A stretch of DNA of 64,000 nt from Nectonema munidae (GCA_030549495.1 JAUIRK010000971.1:424501-488500), one strand, 5' to 3'. Counted from the stretch's first letter, positions 47,906-60,218 are shown. Made by a program: numbers and translations. Notes: generated by a model from the letters alone, not told the origin.

Positions 47906-48237
47906 TTATGATTCAGTAATTGAAATGTCTCTATTAGTTTAAATCTTTGAACTAATTGATTCAGAACTGAAAAATTATTCTCAGCATAATACTAAAAGAA
48001 ATTATCCAATTAAATTAAGTAGATAATTTAAAACAAATATGATTGTTTGATTGATTTTTAACGACGCAACTTGTAGTTCTAAAACAGAACCGAAAGCTGG
48101 CGTAGAACTTTCTATTTATAGATAAGATTGAGTGATTTTCATGCAACTGGATGATGTCACAGCAAAATAAATAAGAAAAGTTGAAAGAGGAAATATATTT
48201 TTTATATGATATACATATAAATATTTAATATATATTT

Positions 48238-48627
48238 ACATGAAATGGTTAGAAATGAGCAGGCATTTACCAAAAGGGAATATTGAAAATAGGTGTTACT
48301 GTTTTACTTTTAAGTGTATAAAGGAAATGATATGAAATAAAAGGATGAATCAAATTAACTGATTATAATAATAGGTCTAACAAAGAAATGATATAAAATA
48401 GAAGGCGGCGTCAACTTAACTGATTAATATGTATAATAAAAAATGATATTAATTTGAGGGGGCATCATTGATTTCTTTGATAATTATCAAAATATAAAAA
48501 TAATTAATTATCAAACTCCAAACTTCATTTGTTCAATTTTATATCAAATTTGTTGAATAAAACAGAGAACAGGAAACAAATATAAAAAGTAAAAAATAGA
48601 AGAAAGAAATATCGCTTTTGCCCCCCT
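48238..48627. repeat. Dispersed repeat, uninterrupted copy
   Basis: It matches 5876-6068 and 8344-8503 in series, with the junction at 48482/48483. It represents the related empty site of the 6069-8343 element. Confidence 0.75.
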
Positions 48628-48629
48628 CC

Positions 48630-50110
48630 CCTACATTTTTAATAAAAATTTTATTTGTCTATATAGCTACTAAGGAAAGAAAAATCTTCTATATCTCACG
48701 AGTTTATAGTGCTCGTTACGATATGAAGAAAATTCAGGACCATGATATCCAGATCCTTTTGCTACCACCAATAGGCCATCTACTGAGCTTCATAGATTAG
48801 CCGATTTCATTCGAAAAAAGCCAGGCTTCATTATGTTTTTGATATAAAACTACTTTAAAATCAACGAATCGCTTGAAGATGAAAATAGTGGTGTAAATAT
48901 ATCGTGCAAAAAAGTTGAGTAGAAATTAATATCTTATATTCATATAATATCATCAGATACCTTAAGTAAATTTATTGAGTAGATAATTAAATAAGGAAAG
49001 TTTAAATTTATTATAAGAGGTTCAAACATAAATAAAAGTTTTGAAGAACTGTTGCGAAAAAGACATTGAACAAAATACCGAAACCACGTGGGAAGTGCTT
49101 AATTTTTAATTTTAAGACACTCTTGGTACATGAATCATTTATAGTAAAAAGTAATTTTTTAAATTGTTTTTCTTCACAAAGTCAGATTTTTTCATAATCT
49201 TAAATAGTTGGTTGAAATTGGCACATTTTTTAAGACGTAAGGACTTGAAATCTGACAAATGTTAAATCGTAAAATTAAAATATTTTATTTTCATAACTTA
49301 GTAGTTATTTTAAGAATTCCTATATAATTAATTTAAATTAATATATTATATTCGTTTATTTTCGTTTTTATTGCTTATTTTTTAGTTTTTACTTTGTTCC
49401 ATTTTAAAAAGGCTTCTAATAGTTATGTGTGCGGACGATAATTTTTTAAACTAAATTTTAACATTTCTTTATATTTTTTATTTATTAAATTTTCGATATT
49501 CTATTGTTTAATGTCATGAAATATATTATTTCTTTATTTTCAAATATTTAAAAGCTTTTTTTCCTAATTGTCATAATGATTCTAACCCACTTTTCAAAAT
49601 TTCTTGGATTATAAATTAATTCTCAAAATTTCAAATAATTTAATAAAATGTAACTCTTATTTTTATCGGTATATTTCATTATTAACTTTCTCTTAGATTT
49701 GTATTACTTAAATTCAATGGCAGCTTTACAAAAAATATACAAAGTCGTGCTTATTAAATGGGACAATGATTTTTTTTGTAATTTTACTATAGATTTGATT
49801 TACTTATGTCAATTCACTTCTAAAAATATGATAATTTTCTGTGATCTTTTTTTGTATTTTTTTATTTTTAACGGTATTGTAAACGGCTTTCTGGCCTTAT
49901 GAAATATTTCTCTTGCAAAATAAACCCTCTAACTTGTATGTCTTATTTTATGGATAAATTTGATAATGAACTTTTTTTTGCTAATAATAGTTTTAAGTGT
50001 TCAATTTACCTGTTACGTCACTGTGATATTTTAATTTCATATATCTTCTTTTATTAAATTCATAGTTTGATCAAAAAAATTATATCTTTAAAATAAAAAA
50101 TGTTTATATT
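48630..50110. other. AT-rich stretch, nothing recognised
   Basis: No gene recognised. The first exon and promoter of the YIPF-like gene may lie here but could not be identified. Confidence 0.35.
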
Positions 50111-50162
50111 ATGATTATTCTACTTTATTTAGTAGTCGTCTTCAGTAAAATTTTTTTATATT

Positions 50163-53100
50163 TTTATAAAGCAGAAATTTCAAACAATTTGAACTTTGCT
50201 AATACATTTTCAACAATAAACATTGGTGAAGACTCCTCTAATAACTATGGAAAACCCATGGATGCTGAATACACCCAAGAAAATATAGTAACTTTTCATC
50301 CATTTTTTTCCCCACTATTTTATCTTTTTTAAGAAAGCTCCATCTTTCTCTGCCCCTGAAAACAACTTTAATGATTTTGATCCCAAGAAAGAAACATTTT
50401 CGCCTTTAAGCTGGAAGTTTTATGAATCTTTGTTCAACGTTGATTCGGATGACGTTTTCCACAAAATTATAAACGCGCTGATTCCATTTACGCAGGATAA
50501 TTATTTTCAAACTTTTATCAAGCCAAATCCAGATTTATACGGTATTTGTTAATTAAAATTTAATGTGTTTTAATTCTGCTGCTTTTATTTTTAGGGCCTC
50601 TATGGATATCATTTACCTTAGTTTTTTTCATTGCAGTATTTGGAAATTTGTCCGATTTTCTTAAAATTGAAAATGATTTAAGATCTAAATGGCATTATGA
50701 TTTTCATTATAGTAAAATTTATTTATTTTAAATTTTGTATATTTAAAATTTTACTTTTCTTTTCAGTTTTCTTAGCTTTTTTTCTTGTATTCATTTACAT
50801 CGTTGGTTCACCTTTATTTTTGCTCTCCTTTATCAAAGCTAAGGGAAATCCTTTAGAATTTCGTTTTTTTGAAGTACTCTGTCTCTATGGATACGCTATA
50901 TCTGTTTATATTCCTGCTATAGTATGTTTAAGTTCGTTTTTTTATATTTGCATTATTAATTTACCATATATAGAGCTCGGACTTGAATAAAAATCTCGAG
51001 TTTATAGATCTTCACAGAATAAAAAATGTTATGAATGAAATGATATTTAAACTAAAGGATTGATTAATTACAAGACCTACTAGCAATGAAGTGGTGTGAT
51101 GAGAAGCTACTTTTTTCTCAAGCTCATTGCAAAGACCGCATGTTTAAAATTAAATAAACCATTAATTATTTTGAATGAAATGAAAAAATTGGACTCAAAA
51201 TCTAAATATGTCCCGGATAAACTTGCTTTTCAATCTAAACTTTAATACTTTGAATCAACTGGTCCTCAAGCTGAACACTTTGCGTTTATATATCAAGCAT
51301 TTCTTTCGACAGAGCCTAAAGCTGTGATTGAAGCAGAAAGGGCGTTTTCTAATGCCGTGGTATGTTTATAACTAACGTTTGTTTTTTTCCTTGCCTTCTA
51401 AACATTACAAGCTATCAATTTTTTTAATGATTATTTCAAGAGACAAAATTAAAAAAATAAATATAAATATACTTTAAATTTATCCTTTAGACAGCATAAC
51501 CTACAAAAAAATTTCTAATATGTTTCTTGAATGTCTAAGTCAGATAAATATTAATTTTTATTTTCTACATAAGGGACTTCATATAAATCCCATTTTAATT
51601 ATGTAAAAATATGACAATTTATTCGAGTCCATTAAGTTGTCGGTGTTTTTACGAGCCCTAATATATACTATATAGTCAGGGGCGCACATCCTCAAAATTA
51701 TTGGGGCGAAATTTTTTGTTGCAATTTTCAAAATTAGTGGTCTGGAAATACCACGGGAGACCAAATATTCAAGCAATCCTTTAAAATAGAGTGTATTCAG
51801 CGCATACCTAAAGTCCTAAATTTATAAGAAATTAAAAAATTAATTAATAATTTATTTGTAATTAATTTAAATACTATACTTCCAGCGAAAATATTTTAAT
51901 TAAATTTGCATATCGAATATACACTAGTTTAAAAAAATCCAAAATTGTTAGGGGGTGGAATAGGCTTTTCATTTGAAAAATGAAGTAGTCAGTCTACCAG
52001 ACGCATTACAGGAATTGATGAAAGGATATTTGATTAATAGAGAAAACAAATAACTGGAGGTTGGATAGTTTTATATGAGTGAATGTAGTCTAAAGGCAAA
52101 GAGTCTACTAGACACCCTGCGATGTTTATATGAAAAAATGTGATTTCAAAATGATTATCCTGTAGACCTGTTTATTTAAAAATGATTATAAAAATGAAGT
52201 TATAATTGTGCAAACAAAAATAAAACAAAAAATTAAGATCGCATTATTTAATTTTACTCAGCATCATTCAAAAATAGTTTAGAAGCTAAATTGATACAAG
52301 CTACAAAAATCTACAAAAAGTAAAATAACTTTTAACATTTTGCAATGATTTGCCTTTTATAATAACTTTTAAGGAAAAAAAGTCTATCAGAAAAATTTAT
52401 AGAGTTGTAAACTAATTTGACGTATCCTCTACAGCATACTCTATGGGTGGCATGGCAGGTTGGTTGAGATGATGGACTCAGCACTGAAGCCTCTGGATTC
52501 GATTCCTCATCGATACGAATTTGTTCTTAGTTTGACATAAGCGGTACATCAGTGCCTTGTCAATGAAAATACACCCGCTGCACCTTACCTTTTATTCAAA
52601 CTTGAAAAATTTTCTACATAATTAACATAGAGAAAGGAAACAAAATAAACTAATAAAGCAATTTTCACTATTTTAAAATGGAACCGTCTGTTCTCAGAAT
52701 AATTTCAAAATAATATGAGGCATAAAGAATTAGAGTTTATTTGATATTTTCAAGTTTATATAAGCAGCAAAAGCCAACGTTTAAGTAGCTAACCCTTATA
52801 AAAATTATCTAAACTAACGGTCGACAGACATTTCGCCTCATAGGCTATTTGTTTATCTATAGCGAAAAAAAAGTTGATAAAAGAGGCACAATTTATAAAC
52901 AAAAAACTTGCGCAACATTATTTATGCTTTCTTGATGGAGAAATTTTCAAAAACTGATATCGCATAAGATGAATGGGGGCACCATGCGGTACATAGGAGT
53001 GTGGGCACGGCTCCTCATGCCCCAGCCTAGCTACGTCACTGGAGAGAAGAGAGCTGAATGAGATAGGAGAGCTTAACAAGAGAAGAGGGCTTGAGTGAAA

Positions 53101-53830
53101 GAAGAGAGCTTGAGTGAATGATTGAGTTTTAGCAGAGAAAAACAGGAGAGAGAAAGAGAAATAGAATCACTGTGACAGAAGATGGAAAATCTTGTGGATC
53201 ATCAACATGTGTTTGCTCAAAAATACTACAAAGAGGAGACACTGTGATAAACATTGCTTACTTATTGTGTGCATATTGAAGCAATGGATTATTATTATAT
53301 AACTCTCATATATCGTTTGTAAAATATGTTCGATAGGAATTTCAGAGCAGCTTGACATGATGCTTGATTGATTCGAAACTCCCCCTTTGGATGTGCGCCC
53401 CTGTATATAGTATATACTTGCATCGATTTCGCAATTTCTCATAAACATGTATTCTTTTAATTTTTTGGCATTTTAATACTTTTAACCCATTTGCTAGCTT
53501 TTGTGCGTGATAAAGGTCAATGCGCTCCAATGGATCTTCATTGTGATTAGCTACATAATTTCCAATAAATTAATCATCAAGACACTGATCCTCCCTCATT
53601 ACTTGCACGTCTCCCGTCTTTCCTTCTTTCTCTTACTCGTCATTACTGGATGCACTTCGTTGAATTTTGTTCTAATCCTCAAAGTAATTCTTACGATATT
53701 CACTCTCTTTTCACTAGCTCATTCATATTATTCTTACCATATTTTAATGAGAAAGAAACTTAATGGAAAAACTTTTATTAAAACATCAACAGCATTAACC
53801 CAACTGCATTTTATTATTTCCTTATTTTAA
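50163..53830 (+). CDS. YIPF1: Yip1-family Golgi membrane protein (YIPF1/YIPF2-like), five visible exons, 5' end uncertain
   Basis: Exons: up to 50287 (open from 50111; true start unknown), 50334-50541, 50595-50711, 50767-50921, 53498-53830 (stop). All introns are GT-AG and in frame, of 46, 53, 55 and 2576 bases. YIPF proteins are multi-span Golgi proteins that bind Rab GTPases and affect vesicle traffic. Matches to human YIPF1: NTFSTINIGED, then SWKFYESLFNVDSDDVF, IINALIPF, the hallmark IKPNPDLYGPLWISFTLVFF, GNLSDFL, FFEVLCLYGYAISVYIPAI, and NALQWIFIVISYIIS in the last exon. About five hydrophobic spans are visible. The N-terminus is acidic and polar, as in the family. The last exon may instead splice out at GTAATT after FVLILK, so the final 48 residues are unsure. 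The symbol covers YIPF1 or YIPF2, which I cannot separate. Confidence 0.85.
51171..51362 (+). mobile_element. hAT C-terminal remnant in the last YIPF intron
   Basis: The translation KKLDSKSKYVPDKLAFQSKL then FESTGPQAEHFAFIYQAFLS and TEPKAVIEAERAFSNAV resembles the hAT dimerisation domain (S.ERAFS motif). An in-frame stop lies between the two blocks. It is a short fossil outside the hAT at 51677. Confidence 0.6.
52447..52590 (+). mobile_element. Diverged tRNA-derived SINE
   Basis: GGCATGGCAGGTTGGTTGAG starts a tRNA-like head, with B-box-like GGATTCGATTCC near 52496 and CAATGAAAATACACCCGC near the end. It is a distant member of the GCGTGAG SINE family. Confidence 0.55.
53041..53165. repeat. 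GA-rich degenerate tandem repeat
   Basis: Variants of AGAAGAGAGCTTGAGTGAA repeat several times with irregular spacing inside the non-autonomous hAT. Confidence 0.6.
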
Positions 53831-54127
53831 TTGGTAAAATACCAGAGTCAAATATTGTTGATATTACAAAAATGACCCTCTCATTATTATGGTGCTTAAT
53901 GTGTTAAGGTAGTCAGTTTTATATCAAATTAATTAATTTCATCCGTTTTTTTGGGTCAATTAATTTTTTGGGGTTTGCTCAATTCGATTATAAATGCATT
54001 CTAAAGATTCTGGGTTTTTCTAAAAAAAACTGGAAGTTTTTATCTTATTTTCATTCAAATTTTGTTGAAAAAATGTAAGTTTTTCTTTGCATAGATTACG
54101 AAAGTCATATGTTTGGTAATTTACTGT

Positions 54128-54268
54128 AAAGGTACCGTGGAGTGTTTTCATCGAGAAGGCACAACTGTACCGCTTGTATCGAACTATGAGAAAAGTGGGC
54201 TTGATGTGGGATCGAACCCAAGACCTTGAGTTATCGAAACCCAGTATCTAACCAATCTTACACACGCA
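54128..54268 (-). mobile_element. tRNA-derived SINE, GCGTGAG family, copy C (minus)
   Basis: Reverse complement carries GGGTTCGATCCCACA (B box), CAAGGTCTTGG-type sequence and CGATGAAAACACTCCACGG, as in the other copies. Confidence 0.8.
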
Positions 54269-54269
54269 T

Positions 54270-55960
54270 TTACACTGTATCAGAGTTTTCATAAGAATTC
54301 TTCTTTTATTTCCTCTCATAACCCATTATATGGTTTGGACACCACTGCACCAAAAATTGGAATCGTCTGCTTCAATTATATAAAATTTCATTGAAGAAGA
54401 AAGTAGGTTATTAGACTCAAAAAATTCTCGTTGAAAGAGTTAATTTGCAATTATCTAAATTACATTGGAAAGATGCTGGCAAACTACATTCAATGACTTT
54501 TTCCCGAAATTGATTTGTTGCATGCGCGTGAATATGCCAAAACTGCACTTTTTACTTGCTAAATTTGTATCAGATGGTTCAAAATATAAAACCTTCTGTC
54601 TATTTTTTTGGTTTTCTTCAAAAATAATGAAATTTAGTCATTTTCATCAAAAAATCACTGGGTAAGTCACAAAAACAAAGTTAAAAGTGAATCCTTTGCA
54701 TTTTCTATTGTTTTGAAATATAAAAAGTTATGAAATGACACGGATTTGCCACGAAAACAAAAACGAATTACAGTGTAATTCTTACGCATCAAAATATTTA
54801 AGTTATCTTATATAATTTATATGGACATTAAATTTGAACCTCCGCTTCTAAACTTTATGTGGCATCTTCACTTCAAATTTTCACTTACTGGTAGATTCAT
54901 ATTCGATCGAGGCCTATGAAAAGACTATCAGATATTTTTTATTTGTGTTTCACTCAATATTTTCTCTGAACCACATTATGAAACAGTGGGCTAGTGAACA
55001 AATTATTAATTTAAACATTTTAGTTTATATAATTTACCTGACTTGACTTGCCTCGATTACTCGTTTATCATGATTTGAATATAACCACTTTCTAGCCAAA
55101 GTTTACATTTTGAATCCTGATTCCAAGAAGTTTTTTTAATGCTTTTATAAAGAACAATAAATCTTGCCTTTTTAACATTGTATTATAAATTATAAATTTT
55201 TATAATACAGGTGGTTGTTTTTGCCTTGATTTTAAAGTATTTAATTCTTTTTATGCCGGATTTGCTTCAGACTACTAAATTTCATAATGGGTGATTTTAA
55301 TATATAAAAATACATAGGCATTTTTTAATTATGGAGTTTTTTACCTCTGGTTTAAGCTACACAAAATCGACTAAATTCAACATCTTCCATTGATGTTTCT
55401 GTTAAATAGGTAGAATGCAAATAAAAATTGAAATGATGATAATTAATCTTTTACTATGAGAAGTCAAATTGTGCTAAAGTATAAACGTGAAATTCGAGAA
55501 TTCATGAAATTCAATGATATTTTCATTCATTTATTGTTTAAAATTTCAGTATGGTGGTAATTTAACTTCATGTTATTGATCATTTGAAGGAGAGAATATT
55601 TTAATGAGATTTTAACTTGGCCTTTTTAACGAGTTTAACTACAATCTCTTATTAAAAATAATTTTCGTTGAAAAAATACATTCTCTTTATTATCGCTTTT
55701 GAATAATTCTAAAAATATGGCAAAAAATTTACTCAAAGTCGCAAATTTTTGCCAATTAAAAATTTTATATGCGCGCATATGTGATTAGATTTTGAATCCT
55801 TTTTAGAACATGCTGTTGTATAAGAGATATTTTTGCGATTTTACTAACACCTGCCGTTACACTGTTCAAACTTTCCACGATTACTACTGTGATGGGCGTC
55901 CTCATTTTATTTTCATTTGACTCAAGATTTGTTTCACAATCCCAATGCATCTTACTTAAT
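54270..55960. other. AT-rich intergenic stretch, nothing recognised
   Basis: No coding or RNA signal recognised. Confidence 0.4.
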
Positions 55961-55962
55961 TT

Positions 55963-56100
55963 TTAACCCCTTTGTGACCAATGTATCATATATGATACAT
56001 AAACAATTTTACCTGCGTCTGCTTTTTCAAATAGTTTTGTATATGAATCTTCTGCTTTTTAATAAATATCGTCTGATTTTTCTGGTAATGAAAGGGTTAA
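55963..56100. mobile_element. Complete TTAA-type MITE with perfect 20 bp palindrome
   Basis: It begins TTAACCCCTTTGTGACCA and ends GGTAATGAAAGGGTTAA. Next to the left end lies the perfect palindrome ATGTATCATATATGATACAT (55981-56000), followed by CGTCTGC-like motifs at regular spacing as in 31627-31761. Confidence 0.75.
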
Positions 56101-56226
56101 CCCTTTGAGGACCAGAATCTTGAAGAATAATCGTCTGCTTTCTTTTTCCATTCATTTTTGTATGTTTTAAGCAGACGATTATTATTTCTTGGTACACCGG
56201 TGTCACACTAATCCTCAAAGGGTTAG
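56097..56226. mobile_element. Adjacent TTAA-type MITE sharing one TTAA
   Basis: It starts TTAACCCTTTGAGGACCAG at the TTAA that ends the previous element and closes with CTAATCCTCAAAGGGTTA. A palindrome ACACCGGTGT lies near the right end. CGTCTGC and its complement GCAGACG occur inside. Confidence 0.7.
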
Positions 56227-56276
56227 GGAATGCAATCACGATTTGCCTGGCCATTTTGTGAGCCTTTTAAAACCTT

Positions 56277-56420
56277 TTCACGCACATTGGTCACCAGTGA
56301 CCCACAAAACAAAAATCTTAAGAATTTATGAATATATGAAACTTCATACCCAAAGAGAGCTCAAACGAACCTTAGGGACCGAATGGAACACCAGTGTTCC
56401 ATAAAATAAAATTGATCTGC
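56277..56420. mobile_element. Two further TTAA-type MITE ends with palindromes
   Basis: After TTAA (56277-56280), AACCTTTTCACGCACATT leads into GGTCAC-CA-GTGACC (56289-56302). A second unit has AACCTTAGGGACCGA leading into ATGGAACACCAGTGTTCCAT (56383-56402, 9 bp perfect arms). Both have the layout of the neighbouring MITEs but lack clear far ends. Confidence 0.5.
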
Positions 56421-56424
56421 CGTA

Positions 56425-57440
56425 TGCTATATATAAATTCTTTTAAAAAGAAAAGCAGACTAATAGTTTTCAAAAAGCTGTCTTAACGAAGCGGTTCAGT
56501 TTTACATTTATTTTTGCATCTAACATTTTGTTACTTTTCTTCCTTTTTCTATTATCATTTGTTCCAATCTATTTTGTCATTTTCAATTGGCTTTTGATTA
56601 TTATTATTATTATTATGTGTTGCTATGTATTTTTGTTCGTAAGCTTTTCACCAGGTCTCATTTCTCTATTCTTATTTCTTTCTGCGCTAACTAGGGTAGT
56701 GTTGGTTCATTCTAAAAATTCTTGAACCCTAAAAAAATATATTCTTGATCATATAAATTTTCTCGAAAGAAATAAATATCCTGATTATTATCAAAAAAGA
56801 AGTTAGGCACAACGTTTAATGGAACTTTTAGCATACGCATATCTATATTTGTGAGAATAGGTATGCAGTAAATGTCCTAAAGAACTGAAGCAATTCCTCA
56901 ACTCAGGCGCATAGCCAAAGTAGGTGTGAGGGATGCAAACGTTTAACCCTAACCCATTTTTACTATGCGTTTCTCTACTAAGACAATAAATATATTTAAA
57001 AGAATCACAACCTTCAAGTATAATGATAGTATTTAGAAAGGGCACTTTCATGTATTATTTCACATGTAAGATGAAAACGTAATCATTTTGATATGGAATG
57101 ATGCGAAAAAGTTTGCTTTTAGCTTTTCTTATTTTATGTTTTGTCCTTGAGGGATAGCATCAAGAGCACTTTTCTGCTCTCTTCATTGTTGTAGAGGTTT
57201 AGGGTATTAATCTTTAAAATATAAGCGAATCGTCAATTCGATTCAAGTTCATGTGACACAAGAATAACATACTAACTGTCACATATCGTCTTCTGCGGTG
57301 ATTAAGATTCATCTTATTTGTTGTCTATGGATAATATTTTTTAAGTGAAAATCCATGCTATTTGTATGCCCGCCCATATATACATATTTATATCCCTCCA
57401 GGTTCAAGTATTTTACGTAGAACTCAATCAATGATTTTTA
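56425..57440. other. AT-rich intergenic stretch, nothing recognised
   Basis: No gene recognised. Short hydrophobic open frames look like chance products of T-rich sequence. Confidence 0.4.
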
Positions 57441-57441
57441 A

Positions 57442-58150
57442 CAGGTGTGTCAAACATAAGGCCCGCACTCAGTGATTTAAAACTTGAGTTTTCAATTTTT
57501 ACATCCCCATTTACAGTCGATGGATCAGAATTACGATCAGTTTTTCAGCTGGAAATCATTGACTTAAAAAGTAATTCACTAATGAAAAACAACTTTTCTA
57601 TAACGTAATTGATTGATCTTATTGGCGTGAGTTTAGCTGGTTAGATACTGGGTTTTGATAACTCAAGGTGTTGGGTTCGATCCCGCACCAAGCTTACTTT
57701 CCTCATAGTTCGATACAAGCAGCGCAATTGTGCCTTCTCGATGAAAACACCCCACGGTACCTACAAACCACGCTATCTTATTTCTTTTTTTTTCCTTTTT
57801 CTTATTTGCCACGACTTATCTTTGCAAGCAATTTTTTAAGAAATGAATATTAATAAGTCAAACGATAGAACAAGACTAGCAAATGATAAAATAGATACCG
57901 TTCTGCTGCTATGAATTTAACTTCTGATTTTGACAAAATTGTTAAAAAAGAATGGATGTAAATTTTCCGGGAAAATCAGAATAAAAACTTCATTCAAACA
58001 TTTTTAATGTTTTTTAAATAATTTATTCTGTTATTGTTGGTTTCAAAATAAGTTTATGCGTGTCTTTTGAGTCCTACTGTTTTTATCCGGCTCGCAAGAG
58101 CTGAAAATATTGGAAATGCAGCTCTTGATGTTTGGAGTTAAAATTTCAGT
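57442..58150. mobile_element. Non-autonomous hAT (Charlie-like ends) with a nested SINE
   Basis: The left end CAGGTGTGTCAAACATAAGG followed by CCCGC is a well-known hAT end type. Near 58116-58140 the sequence GCAGCTCTTGATGTTTGGAG is its diverged inverted counterpart. Right border and target duplications are unclear. The SINE at 57624-57768 lies inside. Confidence 0.55.
57624..57768 (+). mobile_element. tRNA-derived SINE, GCGTGAG family, copy D
   Basis: GCGTGAGTTTAGCTGGTTAG gives a clear A-box-like head. The B box GGGTTCGATCCCGC is perfect. The body ends CGATGAAAACACCCCACGG. It is the best-preserved copy. Confidence 0.85.
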
Positions 58151-58154
58151 GTGG

Positions 58155-60040
58155 CCTTCCTTCATGCTTATTTATTTGCCTAAGCGTTTATTAATTCCCT
58201 CATTTTCTTATTTTAGATGTATTTTTTTCATGTAGTTTAATTCAACACTTCAATTCAAACTTCCTCTGCTATACTTTGGCACTCCTCCACATTCAAATGT
58301 CCAAAAGATATTTTATGATTCATTTTGATCCTTCTTTAGAAAAGAACTTTTGTATTCCTTTTATATCAGATAATATATCAATACTTCATAACTTATCTGT
58401 GCGCATGTCTCCAATTAATTCCTTTTTTCATTCAATTACAAATTGATTCAGTTTTTTCAAATAAAATTTCTTTCCTATCATTTTAATTACATTCTCCTTT
58501 TTTAAATAGTTTTGAGCTAAGAGCTGCAATAACTTTATGGTTAATTTCTGATTTAAACCCAAATCATGTACTACTTGAAGCTCTAGTTACGGTTTCCTTA
58601 TATAGTTGGCTGCATAAATAAATGCCAACTTATAATGAAAGCCAATATTCTAAAAAAAAAAGCCCAAGCTACTAAGAAACACTAAAAAGAGTATTGCTAA
58701 TGTATATGCAATAGCATGCCACATGATACAATTACAAATCATTTGGGAAAGTATTGCTTTTCAATTTGAAGGAAATTAACAAAGACATGTGATATCTTTT
58801 ATATATCGATATTAAGTAGGAGAGACCCTTCATATTTTACGCAACCTTTTCCCTATGGTAGTAAAAGATAGCCTTGCCACTACGCATTAATTTTGACTAG
58901 CCATTCTTTCAGAATTGCAGCTAAACTTTTTACCACGCAAAAAATTCCTGCTGTCAATATACATTGTTGTGTGCGCGCGAAATCTCAAGTGCCAAAAATC
59001 AATGTGTGATCTCACTTCGTGATTGATAACACTTTTTCATAACATATTTCTAAGGCGAACGAACAATGATTGGTGAAATCGAAATGCTGGGATTTGACAC
59101 CGAGACCATTGAAAATCAACGCTAGATTCTAGGCACGCAATCCTACTCACATCTCCATTTTACCGTTATATTTAATTTTTAGAAAATAATGATTATGCTG
59201 TGTCCTAAGGTAAAAAGTCTGACTTCAAATCCGACTCTTTTGCCTATGTAAACAAATATCGAATTAACTATATAAAAAATTTACATATTAAAATATTCAG
59301 TTAAAAAAGTTTTACATATTAAAAGTTTAAAAAATACTATTTTATCTTGAAATCGTTGAATTTTTAAAATTCTACCAATTTTTTTCCTAATCCCCTAAAT
59401 TTTCCTTCAAAATTTTTGCTAGTTTAAAAAACCTATTTTTATATATTAAAAATATAATAAATCTATTTTGAATTTTACTAGAAGTTTTCTGAGGATTTCT
59501 TGAGAAAAAATATGATAACATTTTATTTTTCATATGTTAATAATGAAAACAAGTTTTTGCCAATTTAGTGAAAATTTGAAAAGGTACTAGATTTAGATAA
59601 AAAGTCACACCCATAAATTTGACGATCCGCTCAAATTCTTTCTCTGATTTATGATTCTTTCTTTCTATGATCTGTAAGGCTGTGATTTAGATGATATTCC
59701 CTCTAAATTATGAACATGCGCTCACAATTAAATTTGTTTTTGCCAGAGTATGATTATTTTACATATATCGAACAATCCTTCCTCGAGTATCTAAATAATG
59801 TAGAATTAAGGCAAAAAAAGTAGCAGTGTGGTAAAATCGAATTGTAAAATGGAAAACTTTAGAGAATTTTTTAACAATGATTATAGAACTAATGCACATA
59901 TTTGTTAAATTATAAATATAGCATTCAATTGTTTTCTGGCGGTCTTTAGTTTAACGGACGCTATTTTTTCAAAATTTTAAGCAGAAGTCTATGATGGAAT
60001 ACTAGACACCAAGTTGGTATCATTTTTCGGAAATTAAGTC
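58155..60040. other. AT-rich intergenic stretch; possible tRNA-like repeat at 59045-59160
   Basis: No gene recognised. On the minus strand near 59160-59080 a GTGAGTAGGATTGCG head and a GGTGTCAAATCCC B-box-like element suggest a decayed tRNA-SINE of another family. Confidence 0.35.
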
Positions 60041-60065
60041 TAAAAATTAAAAAATTTGAAACGAA

Positions 60066-60071
60066 TTTATT
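60066..60071 (-). promoter_or_regulatory. Possible poly(A) signal of EDRF1
   Basis: AATAAA on the minus strand, about 150 bases downstream of the EDRF1 stop codon. Confidence 0.45.
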
Positions 60072-60218
60072 ATGATAAAATTTGGAAAACATCTTGTTTG
60101 ACAAATCGAAGCTTTCAGAGGGATAAAATTTTGATAATTTTAAAAACAATTAAATAGTGTTTGATGTATATTGTGCATAAAAATACTCACAAAAATCTTA
60201 TCTTTGAAAGATAAGAAT

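Larger units (their letters stand above)
51677..53403. mobile_element. Non-autonomous hAT, 1.73 kb, with perfect target duplications, in the last YIPF intron
   Basis: The ends are perfect 15 bp inverted repeats: CAGGGGCGCACATCC at 51677 and GGATGTGCGCCCCTG ending at 53403. They are flanked by a perfect 8 bp duplication TATATAGT (51669-51676 and 53404-53411), as expected for hAT. No transposase is recognisable inside. The interior carries a diverged tRNA-SINE (52447-52590), a CACTG-ending hAT-like end at 53037-53041 and a GA-rich stretch. The element ends 94 bases before the last exon's acceptor site. Confidence 0.9.
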
